Shown: positions 10,546-22,734, counted from the stretch's first letter. The stretch: 64,000 nucleotides of DNA from Mixophyes australis (GCA_036250195.1 JAVHZZ010000004.1:255378728-255442727); one strand, 5' to 3'. The notes: a model not told the origin generated them from the letters alone. Numbers and translations are program-made.

Positions 10546-10792
10546 AGCAGGACAGAGGACACCACCACACACCCTTCCTCTTCCCTCTCCAATGCCCGAG
10601 TGAAGATGGCGGCGGGCAGCGGAGAATAATATGAATCCGGATCTCGCGAGATCTGACGGCGGGATGATGACGTTTTGCCTCGTTCTGAGTTTTGCGTCAG
10701 GCGGGAATCCCCGAACAGTGCTCGGATCCGGGCTCGGATCGGCACTGTTCGGGGGTGTTCGGATTTCAAAAATCCGAACCCGCTCACCCCTA
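10546..10792. repeat. Right terminus of hAT-B
   Basis: After the satellite comes GC-rich sequence (10600-10790) ending GAACCCGCTCACCCCTA. Reversed, the end reads TAGGGGTGAGCGGGTTCGG, like the TAGAGATGGGCGGGTCCGG end of hAT-A copy 1. It contains CGGATCCGGGCTCGGATC and a GTTCGG palindrome. The opposite terminus of hAT-B is not in view, so a target duplication cannot be tested. Confidence 0.6.
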
Positions 10793-11564
10793 GTTGTATT
10801 ACTATAACAAAAAATGACACAGTTCAGCCATGACTGTCCTATTCCCATTTTTAATCACTGGTTTTCCAGTTGAGCTGACCTTGATCGAACTATATGATGG
10901 ATGTAGAAATGTTCTTTACCATTACGTACATTATTTAGGTTATATTACATTAAATTAATCAGGAGATAGGTAGAAAAACAGAAGCAGAACACTGGACCCT
11001 GGGTAAAATGGGTCATGCATCTATGTTGGGTGCTTTTTATGTTCTGTATGTACATATATCTATGTTTGATGCAAATCTGCAATCACTAGTTTCAATTCCC
11101 CCATTTATAAGAATATTACATATACCATATTACATAACGCAACAGACTTCGCAGGGTACATATGCAGCGCAGAAAATGCTATTAATGAAGGTATGCATTA
11201 ACTAAAATGCAAAGGCACCTCTTAAGTGCTGAAATCTACCAAATAAAGCTACAGTGCACATAAAAAGCCAGCAAGTCATGAAGAAGAAAACAAAGAAGAA
11301 CAAGAAGACGAAGAACAAGAAGAAGAAAGATAAAGAAGATTAAGAAATACAACATTAAAACAAATGGAAACATGAAAAAAACAGGTCAATTGTGACCCAT
11401 AAATTATGCAAGGTTGCCATACATTTCTATTTGCGCAAATATGCCTATTATATAATTAAAAGAATCAGCAAAACACTAACTGGTACCATTGATATGTATA
11501 GATGCAAAGGTTTTAGGAACAGATATCTGTAAATGTTTTTTTTTATTTCTGTACTAGAGACATC
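10793..11564. other. Unassigned AT-rich DNA with a GAA-rich tract
   Basis: No gene is visible. Positions 11280-11345 are a purine tract rich in GAA/AAG triplets. The rest has no recognised repeat. Confidence 0.6.
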
Positions 11565-11886
11565 CTGGGCCTAAGTCATTAAGGAAAGCAAGGCAATAAA
11601 ATAGTTAACGTTCTCCAGGATAAACCATGTTACAATGCAAGGGGTGAAAATTAGTTTATTATTTTGCACATAAGGAAAATACCGGCTGTTTTATCATGTA
11701 GCACACAAATACCTGATAGCTTTATTTTTACACTGACATTTAAAGTAGATCTAGGACATGCCCTAGGCAAACTATAAATCTGTCCCCACATTTTAAATTT
11801 ACCGTCCCCTCCAATGCAACATGGTTTTGGCAAGGTGCAAAGTTACTCCTTTTATATGCTTTGCTCTCCTTAATAACTCAGGCCCA
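11565..11886. repeat. Palindromic MITE, GGGCCTRAGTNATTAAGG family
   Basis: Ends are inverted: TGGGCCTAAGTCATTAAGGA at the left and TCCTTAATAACTCAGGCCCA at the right, with further inverted similarity inward (AACCATGTTACAATGCA against TGCAACATGGTTTTG). About 320 bp and non-coding. Related single-ended copies begin at 51869 and 56745. The target duplication is not clear. Confidence 0.7.
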
Positions 11887-12177
11887 TCATGTCTTTTAGT
11901 CGATCCAATTACATTATAGACTGCTGCTCTGAGTCTGAAATTGCTGATCACAGGGAAAAAAGCCTATGCTCATTTCCAAAGCAAACGCCTCAAGTTTGTC
12001 AGTATGGAAATTTTAACATATACATTTGTGACTATTACAAAATGCATTTTAGTATTGAATACTGTATTTTAGGTTTAGTGGCTCTTTAACAACGCCTTAA
12101 TAAAGAACGGAGTATTGGCGATAAACTACTTTGCCATAGACATGGATCTGAGCGAAGGGCAACTTTCCTATATTGAA
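11887..12177. other. Unassigned DNA
   Basis: Nothing recognisable: no long frame with coding character and no repeat that recurs in the window. Confidence 0.5.
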
Positions 12178-12536
12178 CTGAGCAGCATGGTGGCTTAGTG
12201 GTTAACACTTCTGCCTCACAGCACTGGTGTCATGAGTTTGAATCCCAACCATGGCCTTATCTGTATGGAGTTTGTATGTTCTCCTCCGCCTGGGTTTCCT
12301 CCGGTTGCTCCAGTTTCCTTCCACACTCCAAGAACATACTAACAGGTTAATTGGCTGCTATCAAAAATTGACCATAGTGAGTGTGTGTGTGTGTGTGTGT
12401 GTGTGCGTGTGTGTTAGTGTTAGGGAATTTAGATTGTAAGCTCCAATGGGGCAGGGACTGATGTGAGTGAGTTCTCTGTACAGCGCTGCAGAAATAGTGG
12501 CGCTATATGAATAAATGATGATGATGATGATAATGA
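12178..12536 (+). mobile_element. tRNA-derived SINE with L2-like tail
   Basis: The head has a pol III box A, TGGCTTAGTGG (12191-12201), and a box B-like AGTTTGAATCC (12235-12245). The body contains a (GT)n run, then GATTGTAAGCTCC, CAGCGCTGCAGAAATAGTGG and a GATGATGAT tail. The tail resembles the 3' end of L2-clade LINEs, which would supply reverse transcriptase. Partial minus-strand copies of the same 3' part lie at 21336-21431 and 55757-55950. Transcription by pol III is inferred from the boxes. Confidence 0.78.
12378..12420. repeat. (GT)n microsatellite inside the SINE
   Basis: About 16 GT dinucleotides with a single GC interruption. It matches the (AC)n position of the other SINE copy near 55880-55910, so it is part of the SINE body. 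Confidence 0.95.
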
Positions 12537-13562
12537 ACAAATGAGAACCCATGACTGAAGAGCTGAATTACCAAGGCTGGTAATCTACCTCATTAATATT
12601 TCCTGAGTCTGTATTCTTGCTTGTGTAGTCTGTTCAGTCTTTAGTCTTAGTAATTACAGACAGTAATGACAGTCATTAGAATCAGGGTTAAACAATACTG
12701 ATTTATTTTAATGTATAAAAGTAGGTAGAAGAGTATGCAAAGCTAGAACAATAAAATTATCTCTAACAACCATTATAGTAGAATATTATTTAGGCCTTAA
12801 GCATTACAAAAAAACTCAACAAGCATGTATTGACAAGGTGTTTATTACTGGGGAACAATGTGATTCATTGGCATCAATGTATGACAAAAAAGAACTAGAT
12901 ATTGAATTTGCAACTCAATTGCGCCAATAAACAACAATTACATTGTATGACACAGTCGTATGATATAGTACAGAGCATTATCAATCACAGAGTATACAAG
13001 GGTTTTTAGAATATGGCAAAAATGGGTGCTATCTCCTGAAGGCATCCTAAGATCAGCTTATGTCCTGACTCTAGTACAGTAATTCTCAAATAGAGAGTCA
13101 GCATAGGGGTGTAGAAAATTGGTATGTTAAGATTTGGTTTAGTTCCACCTAAAGTTTACAATTCATTGCAGAAATATTTATTTCTTATTCAGCTTCAGAA
13201 TTCTTATTCTGCTGGAGAATTCACTGGATCCTAGCTCCTATTTACCAGACATACTTCATATTGCACACTTACAACATACTTACCTACCTGCCAACTTCCT
13301 AGTGAAGTGGTTGGGTTGAGGGCCTTGATGATGTGTTTTGAGTCATTTTGGCCCCACCCCAGTGATGTTTTGGTCAAAATGAAGCGATTCAGGGCACCAC
13401 GCTCCCCTCCTCACTTTCCAGTTGACCTCCCCTCAGGGATGTCCCAGAGGAGAGAGAAGTAATGTTGGCAAGTATGATTCAAAAGCACTGTGAGAACAGT
13501 AGGCAACTTTCAGTGAGAAAGAGGGAGTGTCTGTATTAATCCTCTATCTTGGGGAATGCTAT
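12537..13562. other. Unassigned DNA
   Basis: No coding sequence or recognisable element; AT-rich with scattered stops in all frames. Confidence 0.5.
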
Positions 13563-13761
13563 GGGGCATATTCAATTCCGATCCGATCCGCGGTAACGCG
13601 CGTTACAGCGGAAAATGCGCACTACTGCTGGTAATACGGTATCGCAATAACGCAGATTTTCGTACGCAGCCCGAAAATCCACGTTATTGCGGTACCGCGG
13701 ATTAGGTTTGCGGCTGTTCCGGCGCGATCCCGCGAATCGGGATCGGAATTGAATATGCCCC
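13563..13761. repeat. 199-bp palindromic MITE, GGGGCATATTCAATTCCGATC family
   Basis: Perfect inverted ends GGGGCATATTCAATTCCGAT and its complement, with an interior unusually rich in CpG and in CGCGTTA/TAACGCG-type words. Flanks suggest a 3-bp duplication TAT (13560-13562 and 13762-13764), compatible with a Harbinger-type MITE, although that family usually duplicates TWA. Confidence 0.8.
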
Positions 13762-14163
13762 TATGTGCGTTACACCAGTGTTGTCTAATTGAAGCATGGC
13801 CAGAATTCTTAATTTGACATGCTGTCAGAGGGGATTTAGCCAATCTGTCGACAAAGAACATGTCAACAGTCATACTGTCTAATCTACACAATAATGTCTA
13901 TAGTAAGACACTCGAAAAGTTCATTTTTTCAACATGGTTAAAATGTTGACAATGTTAATGTTGACAAGATCTAATGTTGAAAGTCACAATGTTGACATTA
14001 AAATGCAATGCAGCCACCAGCACTACAGCCTGCACCGGAAATACAGTACATAGACATCCCCACCGCCACAATACACTAAATATACTCCCACCGCCAGTAC
14101 AATACACTAAATTCACACTGCACACACCCCGCTGGCAATATAAAAAAAAAATACATACCCCCC

Positions 14164-15271
14164 TGTCATGTGCAAGCTAATTTTGAGGCATAAATCTGCA
14201 AATATGTGTTTGTGAATTAATTCCTAGAAATAGTGTGACATGGCTCTCAGAGAAGCTGTTTAGATCAATGGGTTTTGTTTATGTTAAACTACCCAAAGGG
14301 GGCTGGTCGTAAATGTGAAAGCCTTTGAGGATATCTCTTTCAAGACAATGAAATCTAACACATGTTTGGGAGGCCCCAGACATGCCGACTGCAGAGACAG
14401 GGTTGTATGTTAATGACAGATTCAAGCTGAATAGGGTCACAGGAAAATATAATATAATTTCTCCAATATCATACTTACCAGATGCATTTGTGGTATGCAG
14501 GTGAAGGGAAACTTATGACATGTTGTGTGGAGGTAAAATCATGTTTGTAAGTCATACTGGTGAAAAGTTAGGACAGAGTGACAAAAACCTGATTTAAAGG
14601 TATTTCTAGAGCAGAATCATAAAACCCTAATTTGCATTCTATACTCCTGTTGGTTCTGACCTCACAGGAAGGGGGGCTGTGGGCCTTGCAGCTTAGTTTT
14701 AAAACTGTAGTGTAAATGTAAGTTTTTTGTTCACTCTTGGGGAGTCAATTTCAGATTGAAGAGGGTCCAATTTTTCCTGCTTCTCCCAGCACCAGAAAAT
14801 TGATTATAAGTGAGGTATCAATTCTGTGTTTTATCCTTTTTAGTTTATAAGAAACAATTGTGTTATATTTGTATGCCTTTTTATTAACTGTTTTATCTTA
14901 AGCATTGCGGATGTATTTTCCATATTAAATTGCACTTATTGAGTTCAAGTCTCTGTGTTCTTACGAATTCACGCGACAGTTTGGTCAGGACGCTAGATAA
15001 TTGAAACGGGGAGAACATTGTGGTTTATGTGAACTCTGATTAAAGTAAATTGTGCTAGATTAATGCTAGGGAGAACCGAAGGCTTCCTAAATAAGAGTGT
15101 CAGCTCTTGTCAGAAAAAACCTTGGTGGTGGCATAGTTAGTACCGCAAAGCTAGTGTGTGGCATAGATAGAGAAGGATTTAAACATTTTAGACAGACCAG
15201 GTGGTTGTTTTTTTGGTTAATCCTGTGTCACACACGCATCATGCAGGCTCAGGTGAGTGCTATTCGGGACA
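14164..15271 (+). mobile_element. Solo LTR (about 1.1 kb) in the left arm of the inverted-repeat element
   Basis: Begins TGTCATGTGC at 14164 and ends CGGGACA at 15271, with a possible 5-bp duplication CCCCC (14159-14163 and 15272-15276). The flanks join to give continuous arm sequence, which defines the insertion better than the low-complexity duplication. An ATTAAA signal lies near 14923. Retroviral or Gypsy origin is not resolved; orientation is inferred from the poly(A) signal. Confidence 0.55.
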
Positions 15272-15854
15272 CCCCCAGCCCCTAAACAGCTTAACCAACA
15301 CTAGTGCTGCCATTCCTCACTTATACAAGCAAAATTGTGGGTCCAAAAGCATGGGTCCACCCCAAATTTACGAGTATTAGCACTAGGCTTTTCCAGCTTG
15401 AGCTGGTGGCACTATAGCAGGGGACAACCAACCCCTAGCTGGTCAGCACAGGACTGGATTCCCTAGAGTTATTGGGTGCGCAAAAAAAGTGCCCCCCTCT
15501 GGGTAGCCCTGCTCTCCCCACACCCCTGGGCTTTGGGTGTAGGGTAATAATAAATATTTTATATCAAAAACACCATTCTGAACCTGATCCACTACAGTTC
15601 CCAGCAATCCGAGGTTGCCATTAACAGTTTGGACATGCTGGTGCTTGTACTACTACAAACACCAGCATACCCATGTCTTCCAGGGCATGCTGGCACTTGA
15701 GTAACCACAAATGGCATCATTCAGGGTCAGCTGGGACCTGTAGTGCACCAAGACAAAATAGCAATAAGACACCCCTTGTTTTAAAAATAACTTTATTTAA
15801 AATAAATAAATAAACCATGTAGTACTCACCAACATCCATGTTCTTCATCTGCAA

Positions 15855-16251
15855 CAGTGCCGGATTTAGGGGGGGGCAAAGGGGGCACGTGCCCCGGTCC
15901 CCCCGCTCTCGGAGGGCCCCCCGCTGCTGGCCGCAAGCTGTTCGGATCACCTGGTGATCCGATTTCTGCTTGAGCGGCTGTGCTGCTGTGCGGCTGCGCA
16001 CCTACCCTTCACAGGATTTGACAGCTGGCGTCGGCGTGATGTACAGCAGCACCGCGGCTGCTGTACATTCTGAGATGGAGGAAAAGGAGCTGCTGCGCAT
16101 GTGCAGTTGCAGCAGCTCCTCCCAGGAATGGACCACTATGTATGTACATATACATACACACAACAAATATGTTATGGGATCCTCTATTTTATTAATACAT
16201 ATTAAAGTATTTATTGAAGCATGCCCCTTCTATTAAAGGTTTAATTAGATT

Positions 16252-16333
<82 letters not shown>

Positions 16334-17410
16334 AACTGATGTCATTTTATCTGTGTTTCTTTTTTGTTTTTATGTGCAGTATCAATGCAAGTTTCAGGGA
16401 CGGGGAGCTGGAGGGCATAGGAAAAGGCTATTTTGGGCCGCTCCCTACACTGGCCCAAGTCTCTATTACTTGGTGGCTGGCCCCTCCTCCGAGACCAGCC
16501 ACCTTCTATCATTGGCCACGGATCCTTACAATCCGTCCCCCCTTTCCCCTATGTGTGGCCAGCTATTGGAAGAGAAGAGAAACAAGGTCATACAGCACGC
16601 GGATAGAACAAAGTTAGTGGGGGTAGTATGTTAATATAATGTGTGAGGGAAGGGGGGTTCTTAATATAATGTGGGAGGTAGGGTATTAATTTAATGGTGG
16701 ATTGCAGGTGTATGCTAATTATTTATTGGGTGCTATTTTATTTGTGGAGTGATGGTGGGAAAATTTAATTTAATAGTGTGGTCTATCAATTTAAGATGGG
16801 GTGATTGGACCTATAAATTTAATGCTGGTGTGGTTTGGAAGCTCATAAATGAATGTAGGGCTGTTTGGGGATAATTAGGTCTTTTTATTAAATGTGAATA
16901 TGAATTATTTAATGCAGTGGATGGTTGTGGGAAATGGTTATATTTTTTAGACATAAATGCCATTTAATTTATTGATAGGGCAGTTTGGAGGGAGGGGAAT
17001 GTGGTTGGAGTTTTCAAAATTTCATGTAGCCATTTTTTTTTCCAAATAGGGCCTCCAACATTCCAGGATCCAGACAAGCAGCAACTGAGCTAAAGACACC
17101 AGCATTCACAGGTGGTGAAAGTGATAACAGGTAGGAGAGAGAAGGACAGTCTGCCAATTGTCCTGAATCTGGTCCGGCAGTCCTGAACTCGTATATGTCT
17201 CGCGTAGTCAGGATTGGGTCCGACTACAAGGACAGTTGGGAGGTATGTCCCGCTTCACAAGATACTGCTTGTGAAGGCAGAGCTGCGTGTACCTAACAGT
17301 AGTGCACACAGTATTTCCTGTGAATTTGTCTAAAATAATAACCATGTTACATCATAGGGGCCCCCCTGTCTAAAGTGCCCCGGGCCCCCCAGAGCCTTAA
17401 TCCAGCACTG
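15855..17410. mobile_element. Non-autonomous hAT (1.56 kb) in the loop of the inverted-repeat element
   Basis: Ends CAGTGCCGGATTTAGG and CTTAATCCAGCACTG are inverted, and perfect 8-bp duplications ATCTGCAA flank it (15847-15854 and 17411-17418). There is no transposase. The part from about 16394 to the right end is homologous to 49323-50652, while the left 540 bases are not, so the element is mosaic. It contains a long TA tract at 16262-16330. Confidence 0.88.
16262..16330. repeat. (TA)n microsatellite
   Basis: Over 30 TA dinucleotides with one TTTA interruption near 16289. It is inside the hAT element at 15855-17410. Confidence 0.95.
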
Positions 17411-18250
17411 ATCTGCAACCTATGCTTGTTCATGAAATATAAGAAAACCATCTACAGTCTTGCAGCTTGAAACCTAAAGAATCCACTATGTTCATAAAAT
17501 AAAATAAAAATACATCCACGTTCTTGCAGCTTTAAAACCCCAAAAATTAAAGCCGCTTGGGCTATTTATAACATAGGGCTTTACCTTGATCTCAGCACTG
17601 AGGTCATAGGACGTTCACCATGTCATCGAAAGGACTAGCGTGCGTAATTGGTCATTACGTGTTACATGCCCTAATCCCATTGATTCATGGGGGTTTAATA
17701 TGACCTCAACTCTCAGGGCGTGGGAGATCCGCATATTATAAATAGGCCTACCAGTGTAATTATTTCATTATGTGCCGAAGCTCTTTATGTGAAGAGTTAT
17801 TTAGTGACTTAGCGTCGGTCTATATGGTGTTTTTATTTTGCCAGGCAAAGATCCTGAGGATGTTTTTGGCTTGTTTATTCCTTTAAAGCGGCTGGACTTT
17901 GGATGTATTTTGTTTTATTCTATGGACATAGTGGTTATTTTGTGAGAAAGCTTGGAAGACCATTTATATATATTCTTTTATTGTTTTGGACAAGCATGGA
18001 TATTTGGAATTATTATAGATGAAGACACTGGATTTTTTATTTATTTATTTCAAATAAAGTTATTTTTCAAATTAAGTGTTTTATTTACATTTTGTCTTAG
18101 TGCACTAGAGGTTCCCCAAGTGGCAGCATGCCTTGGCAGCCATGGGTATGCTGTTGCTTGCAGTACTACAACCACCAGCATGCCAAAATGGCTAATAGCA
18201 GCCTGAACTTGCTGGGACCTGTAGTGCACCAGGAACAAAATGGTATTTTT

Positions 18251-19300
18251 TTTTTTTTGCATCAATATTTTTATTGCATTTTTCCAAAGGTATATGGGGT
18301 ACAGAAAAAAAAAAAGGGAAGGGGGGAAAGAAAGTACAGACATAGGGAAAAACACATGGGAATCCCCACGTAGGGGGAGAAGGATCACTGAATTAAGATA
18401 AGGCACATAATATTAACAGTATACAATTTAACATAAAGAAATGTTGCAGGGCATTTCAAGCTACATTTTGGCATTCTGGAGGCTTCTCCACCATAAATAG
18501 ACTAACAGGGGATGCGGGCTGATCGGCTGGCCGGGGGGGGTTCTATAAGAGCCGCTGGAGAGTGGTCTGATGGGAAACCAGAAATATCCTGAGGAGACCC
18601 AGGGCTGTCCGTAATGTACAGGTGCCACCTAAACCACTTCATGATGGGAGCTGATGCAGATGAGGCATAGGGCGTGTCTGTTGTTTACATCTCAAAGCTG
18701 TATTGAATCTTTTTGATGATGGGTGCAGTGGTAGGGGGGGGTCTGAGACTTCCAATTTTGTGCTATTGCTGCTCTAGCAGCAATCAAAATGTGACCCAAT
18801 AGGTAGCGGTCGTGTTTTGGAATAGAAGTCGGGTAGATGTGGAGGAGAGCTAAAGCTGGGTCTGGAGCAACAGGAGTCTTCAAAACTGAAGAAATAAAAG
18901 CAAATACCTCGCTCCACAACGGCTGGATCACTGGACATAACCAGAATACATGGAAGATATCTGCTATTTGAGCACATTGACGCCAGCACAATTTTGATTG
19001 GCTTGGCCAGAACCTGTCTAGCCGTTCCGGGGTAAGGTATAGCCTGTTGAGAAGTTTAACCTGAATCTCGGTATGGTTAATGCATTTAGACATACGGTGG
19101 GAAGTTACATAGATTCTCTCCCATTGTCGCTCAGTGAGCACTAACTTCACATCCGTCTCCCACTGGGTTTGTGCAGGTGTTTTAGTTGGGGGGATCAGGG
19201 AGTAAATGTAGTGGTACCAGAATGTTATTCCGCCTCTCCCACTACCCTTCGTCAATCTATCAATGACAAGTGAAATAAGGGAGTGGGGGGTCCTAGAGAC
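18251..19300 (-). mobile_element. 5'-truncated L1/Tx1-like LINE with 15-bp target duplication
   Basis: The minus strand ends in a poly(A) tail, seen as a T run from 18246, and is flanked by CAAAATGGTATTTTT at 18236-18250 and 19301-19315. A 15-bp duplication, a poly(A) tail and 5' truncation are the hallmarks of target-primed reverse transcription by L1-type elements. It is inserted in the right arm of the large inverted-repeat element. Confidence 0.88.
18692..19300 (-). pseudogene. L1-like ORF2 C-terminal fragment
   Basis: An open frame of about 200 codons that contains the L1-type C-terminal cysteine motif: CWRQC, then HVFWLCPVIQPLW (roughly C-x3-C-x7-H-x4-C). This domain lies after reverse transcriptase in L1 ORF2. 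The N-terminal endonuclease and RT are absent because the copy is truncated at 19300; the ATG at 19303 lies in the duplicated target and is not a real start. The remaining reading frame is undamaged, so the insertion may be fairly recent. A related, decayed fragment lies at 51270-51860. Confidence 0.82.
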
Positions 19301-19815
19301 CAAAATGGTATTTTTAATATAAAATAATTCTTATTACCCCACACCCACCACGTAGGGGTGCAGGAAGAGCCCTAGAGCTTTTAGAAGGGGGAGAGGGCAC
19401 TTTATTTTTGTTAACCCCATCTCCCTACAGAATCCAGCATGCAGACCAGCCTGGGGTTGGTTGTCATTAGGGAATGGGGACACCATGCTGCGATTTTTTT
19501 GCTACTACCAGGCTGGCAGTATTAGGGTTGGCTATGAGGTTTGGGGGAGGGAGGGCTCACATTTTTTCTGTTACGTATTGCAGGCAGGTCCGTTGGGTAG
19601 TGTGGGATGTGTATTTAGTGTATTGTGCCAGTGGAGAGGGTATATTTACTGTATTGTCAGTGGTGGCGGTAGTGACGATAGTGGAATTGCCGTTTTAATG
19701 TCGTCATTATGACTATCGACATTACAACTTGTCAACATTCTTAATGTTAACCATGTCTACATAATGACCATGTCGACAGTCTCTCAACATGTTTATTGTC
19801 GACAGATCGCACCCT

Positions 19816-20439
19816 GCCGTCAGAAGTCACAGTCTTATAGACACAAGACTAAAATAGCACAGTTTCCTGCAACTTAATGTTTGGTAAGTTCTATAGTCTT
19901 GTCGCACATCTACAATAAAACAAAGCCTTCATATTTGCTGAATAAAGCTAAACAGAAAGGTTATTAAGCAGTTCTAAATTTAATGCACATTATATACCAA
20001 GAAGAAATGTGCTTTATCAGATATATTTTCTCTCAATATCGAGGAGAATCTGGAGCAAACCTTATAAGAACCTTTATGATTTAGGATTGAGGGTTCGGTG
20101 AAAAAATTAAAGAACAGTTTGAGGGTCAGGTCGGTGCTAGGAATCCTAGATGGAAATCTTGCTGAAAAAATACAACTTAGAATAGATTTAACCCTTTACG
20201 TAGTGTGGCTGGATAAAACTTCCCCCACACAAAAATGCAAAGAAATTGTAATTGTAAAGAAAATGTATTGCTATTATCGGTGGGGTGCACCTGATATGTA
20301 TTATAATTATATATATACTGTGGATATATCTGACAACAAAGGGGAGAAAGAAACTATACATGAGCATAAAGTCTTTCTCTATTAGCCCCATCCAATATAG
20401 TCCTGTTTGTACCCACTCTCTTAGGTTGACCAACCTGGT
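19816..20439. other. Unassigned AT-rich DNA
   Basis: No gene or element recognised. It may include the U3 part of the LTR-like region that follows, but no TG start could be set. Confidence 0.4.
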
Positions 20440-20737
20440 CAAATCACTCACTATGATTGGTTCAATATTTCAAGTGCTTGTTTGAATTGATGGAAGGGTT
20501 GAAAACTGTTTTTGTCTATATAAAGAGTACATGTAGCTGTATTGTTTATGTATGGTGTGTATATTCTAGTATTTTATCTGGGTGTATTGTCACTACTTCA
20601 CAGTAACATGTAACAGCTATTTTAAGAGTTACTATTGAGCAATAAACAGTTTTCCAATAAGAATCTGAACCATGCCTATTGACTGCTGAATTACTGTCGT
20701 GTAAAGACAAAAGCTAACCCACTAATCTGAGCTAACC
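20440..20737 (+). promoter_or_regulatory. LTR-like promoter and polyadenylation region
   Basis: An inverted CCAAT (ATTGG, near 20456), a TATA box (CTATATAAAG, 20517-20526) and AATAAA (near 20641) occur in the order and spacing of a retroviral or retrotransposon LTR. A gag/protease fragment of an LTR element follows on the same strand from 21011. LTR borders are not clear. Confidence 0.45.
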
Positions 20738-21010
20738 TAACTATCCTACACCAAACCTAAAAGTGCAGTAACTATATCCAGCACCCAAAAGTGCAGCAGC
20801 TACACCCAACACCCAGAAGTAAGCAGTTCCAGGTACAAAGAAAAAGTAAGTAAAGGAGCCTGGTGGTGGCAGTTACTACTCTCCTGTTACACCAGTACGA
20901 GTGGTCAGTAATGGCAGGTAAGGGGAACAACAAGACGAATTGATAAAACTTCTAATGACAGAGAGAAAGGGTGGCAGGGTAAGTCCATCCTGTCACACAT
21001 ATCATCTGGA

Positions 21011-21335
21011 ATGGAGCATCAGTTTGAGCTAAATGAAGTTCAAATCAGGGAGCAGATGCAGCGAAAACAAGAATCGTTGCTCCTCAAAATGCAATGTAGG
21101 CACATTTCTACAGCCCAGCTAGAGATGAAAACCCAGATAAAGCATATTCCTCTTCCTAATAATTATCACAATGTAGTGGACAGCCGTACAAGAGTGCCCC
21201 AGAGGAAAACAATACATTTTTACTAGTTTTTATTGAATGCAAACAAAATGAACCAGCTTTGAGGACCAAGATACATTTCTGGGGATCAATGATTCTTTTT
21301 ATAATTGACACTGGGGCATATGTGTCTGTAATATC
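21011..21335 (+). pseudogene. LTR-retroelement gag and protease remnant
   Basis: A frame starting MEHQFELNEVQIREQMQRKQ looks like the charged, coiled N-terminal part of a Gag polyprotein. After a stop at 21224-21226 a second stretch contains the retropepsin active-site motif FIIDTGA (about 21297-21317). A SINE fragment interrupts it at 21336 within the protease. With the upstream LTR-like region it forms a collapsed element. I cannot say whether it is a Gypsy element or an endogenous retrovirus. Confidence 0.55.
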
Positions 21336-21431
21336 ATCATCATCATCACCATTTATTTATATAGCGCCACCAATTCTGCAGAGCCTTACAGAGAACATTT
21401 GTCATTCACATCATGTGAAGAGACTTATAAT
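21336..21431 (-). mobile_element. SINE fragment
   Basis: (ATC)n followed by ACCATTTATTTATATAGCGCC and TTACAGAGAACATTTGTCATT. It is the 3' part of the SINE family at 12178-12536, in reverse orientation. hAT-A copy 3 is inserted in or next to its inner end. Confidence 0.75.
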
Positions 21432-21729
21432 TAGAGAGGGGCGGGCTCGGTTCCCCGAGATCCGAATCCTACCGAATTAGGGTATCCGAGTACCTAGCCG
21501 AGTACGCTCGGTACTCTCCCGCCCATTCGGTTTCGAAATCGAGGCAAAACATTATTGTGACGTATTCGTTTTTCTGAGCTCGGATCTCGCGAGATTTAAA
21601 AAAGCATAAATACCAGTCTCCACAGCAATCCATCACCATTTGACAGGGAGAGAGCAGGGTTAGGTCACACTGGCTATATCAGTGCAGGGACAGTGATTGA
21701 TTGTATTCAACAGCATTGAAAGCTTAATA

Positions 21730-22005
21730 CCAGATTGTTACAGCAGTAAGAGGAGAAGAGAGGAGGGTTTTTTGTTCTGATTCTGGCACTCCAAGTGCTA
21801 TTGGGGTGTCCCCCATTCTTTTGCAGAAATTTATCTGGCTGTGAAAAAAGTACTATTGTGCAGCACTCTAAAAACAATACATTTAGCACTTCCATTTGCT
21901 TTTGGGGTGTCCCCCATTCTTTTGCTGAAATTTATCTGGCTGTGAAAAAAGTACTATAGTGCAGCAGTGTCAAAAACAATTTGTAGCACTACAAGTGCTT
22001 TGGGC
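21730..22005. repeat. Subterminal repeats of hAT-A copy 3
   Basis: Two to three units of about 120 bp marked by TTGGGGTGTCCCCCATTCTT and TTATCTGGCTGTGAAAAAAG, upstream of the transposase start. They hold the position occupied by the 100-bp array in copies 1 and 2, and share GGGGTGTCC with it. Confidence 0.75.
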
Positions 22006-22010
22006 TCAGA

Positions 22011-22700
22011 ATGGATTCAAAGCAGTCCACATATGAGCAAAATGAGCAACCAGGTTCTGTCACCAGTCCTGATGGTAGTGTTCCCAGTACGTCATCTGGG
22101 AAAGGCGATGTCAAAGTACACCATCTTTTGAAATCAGCCAAAAAAACAAACACCCAAAAAAAAATTACTGTGTTGAAGCGAAAACGAAGTGTAACTGAGG
22201 AAAAGTTAACTGCCGATAAAAAAAAAATTGCCAACATGCCATTCTACACACGCAGTTGCAAAGAGAGAATGAGGCCTTCGCCTTTCTCTATTAGTGGCAG
22301 ATCCAAAAATGTTACCGAGCCTACAAGTGGTGCACGACTACTGTTACGCGTCAAAGCCGAGCTGCAAGATAACAGTAAGGCATTAGAGGATAATGTTTGC
22401 TCTGAAACAGAAATGACACCAATCCCTGTGGAGAGTCCATCCAACAGTGGGATGTCTAATCGTGAGCATTCTGTTAGTGTACCCATAAAGAAGGGCCCTT
22501 TCAGCAGTTCTGCTGATGTGTGCCTGAACAGCCCGAGTGTAGCCGGTGATACACCAATTGAGGATGCCACTTTTGAATTAGAAGAGGATGAGGGGGAGAT
22601 TTGTGTAGGCGACGAGGGTACTAATGATGATGTTGATGATTATGATGCAGACAGATACCAAATTGCCTTTCTCAATTTCTATTTATATTCTAGACTATAA
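22011..22700 (+). pseudogene. hAT-A transposase, N-terminal fragment (copy 3)
   Basis: A 229-codon frame beginning MDSKQSTYEQNEQPG that matches the first about 190 residues of the intact transposase. It contains a 13-residue insertion (about VPIKKGPFSS) missing from copies 1 and 2 but present in the decayed relative at 27818-28466. It ends NDDVDDYDADRYQ, the same out-of-gene junction as copy 2. No BED finger or catalytic core remains. Confidence 0.88.
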
Positions 22701-22734
22701 CGGCTGAATATTTTTTTATTTTACTCCTAGTGGA

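Larger units (their letters stand above)
13846..19815. mobile_element. Large inverted-repeat element carrying three nested insertions
   Basis: The left arm (13846-14163 and 15272-15825) and right arm (18045-18235 and 19301-19815) are inverted copies. Both begin with ATCTGTCGACAA..AACATGT, then GTTGACAT-rich sequence, ACCGCCA..ACAATACAST, ACCAACCCC(T/A)..GCTGGTC, GGGTGTRGGGTAATAA and finally GTAGTGCACYA..GACAAAAT. The insertions interrupt the arms or the loop. With them removed the element is about 3.3 kb. No transposase is visible. The outer limits are approximate and no target duplication was identified. Confidence 0.7.

Noticed and set aside
12190..12250. A functional tRNA gene
   Set aside because: Box A and B-like motifs are present but no cloverleaf can be drawn; it is the head of a SINE.
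12361..12552. 63-codon frame with TH and II repeats
   Set aside because: Translation of the GT and GATGAT microsatellites of the SINE.
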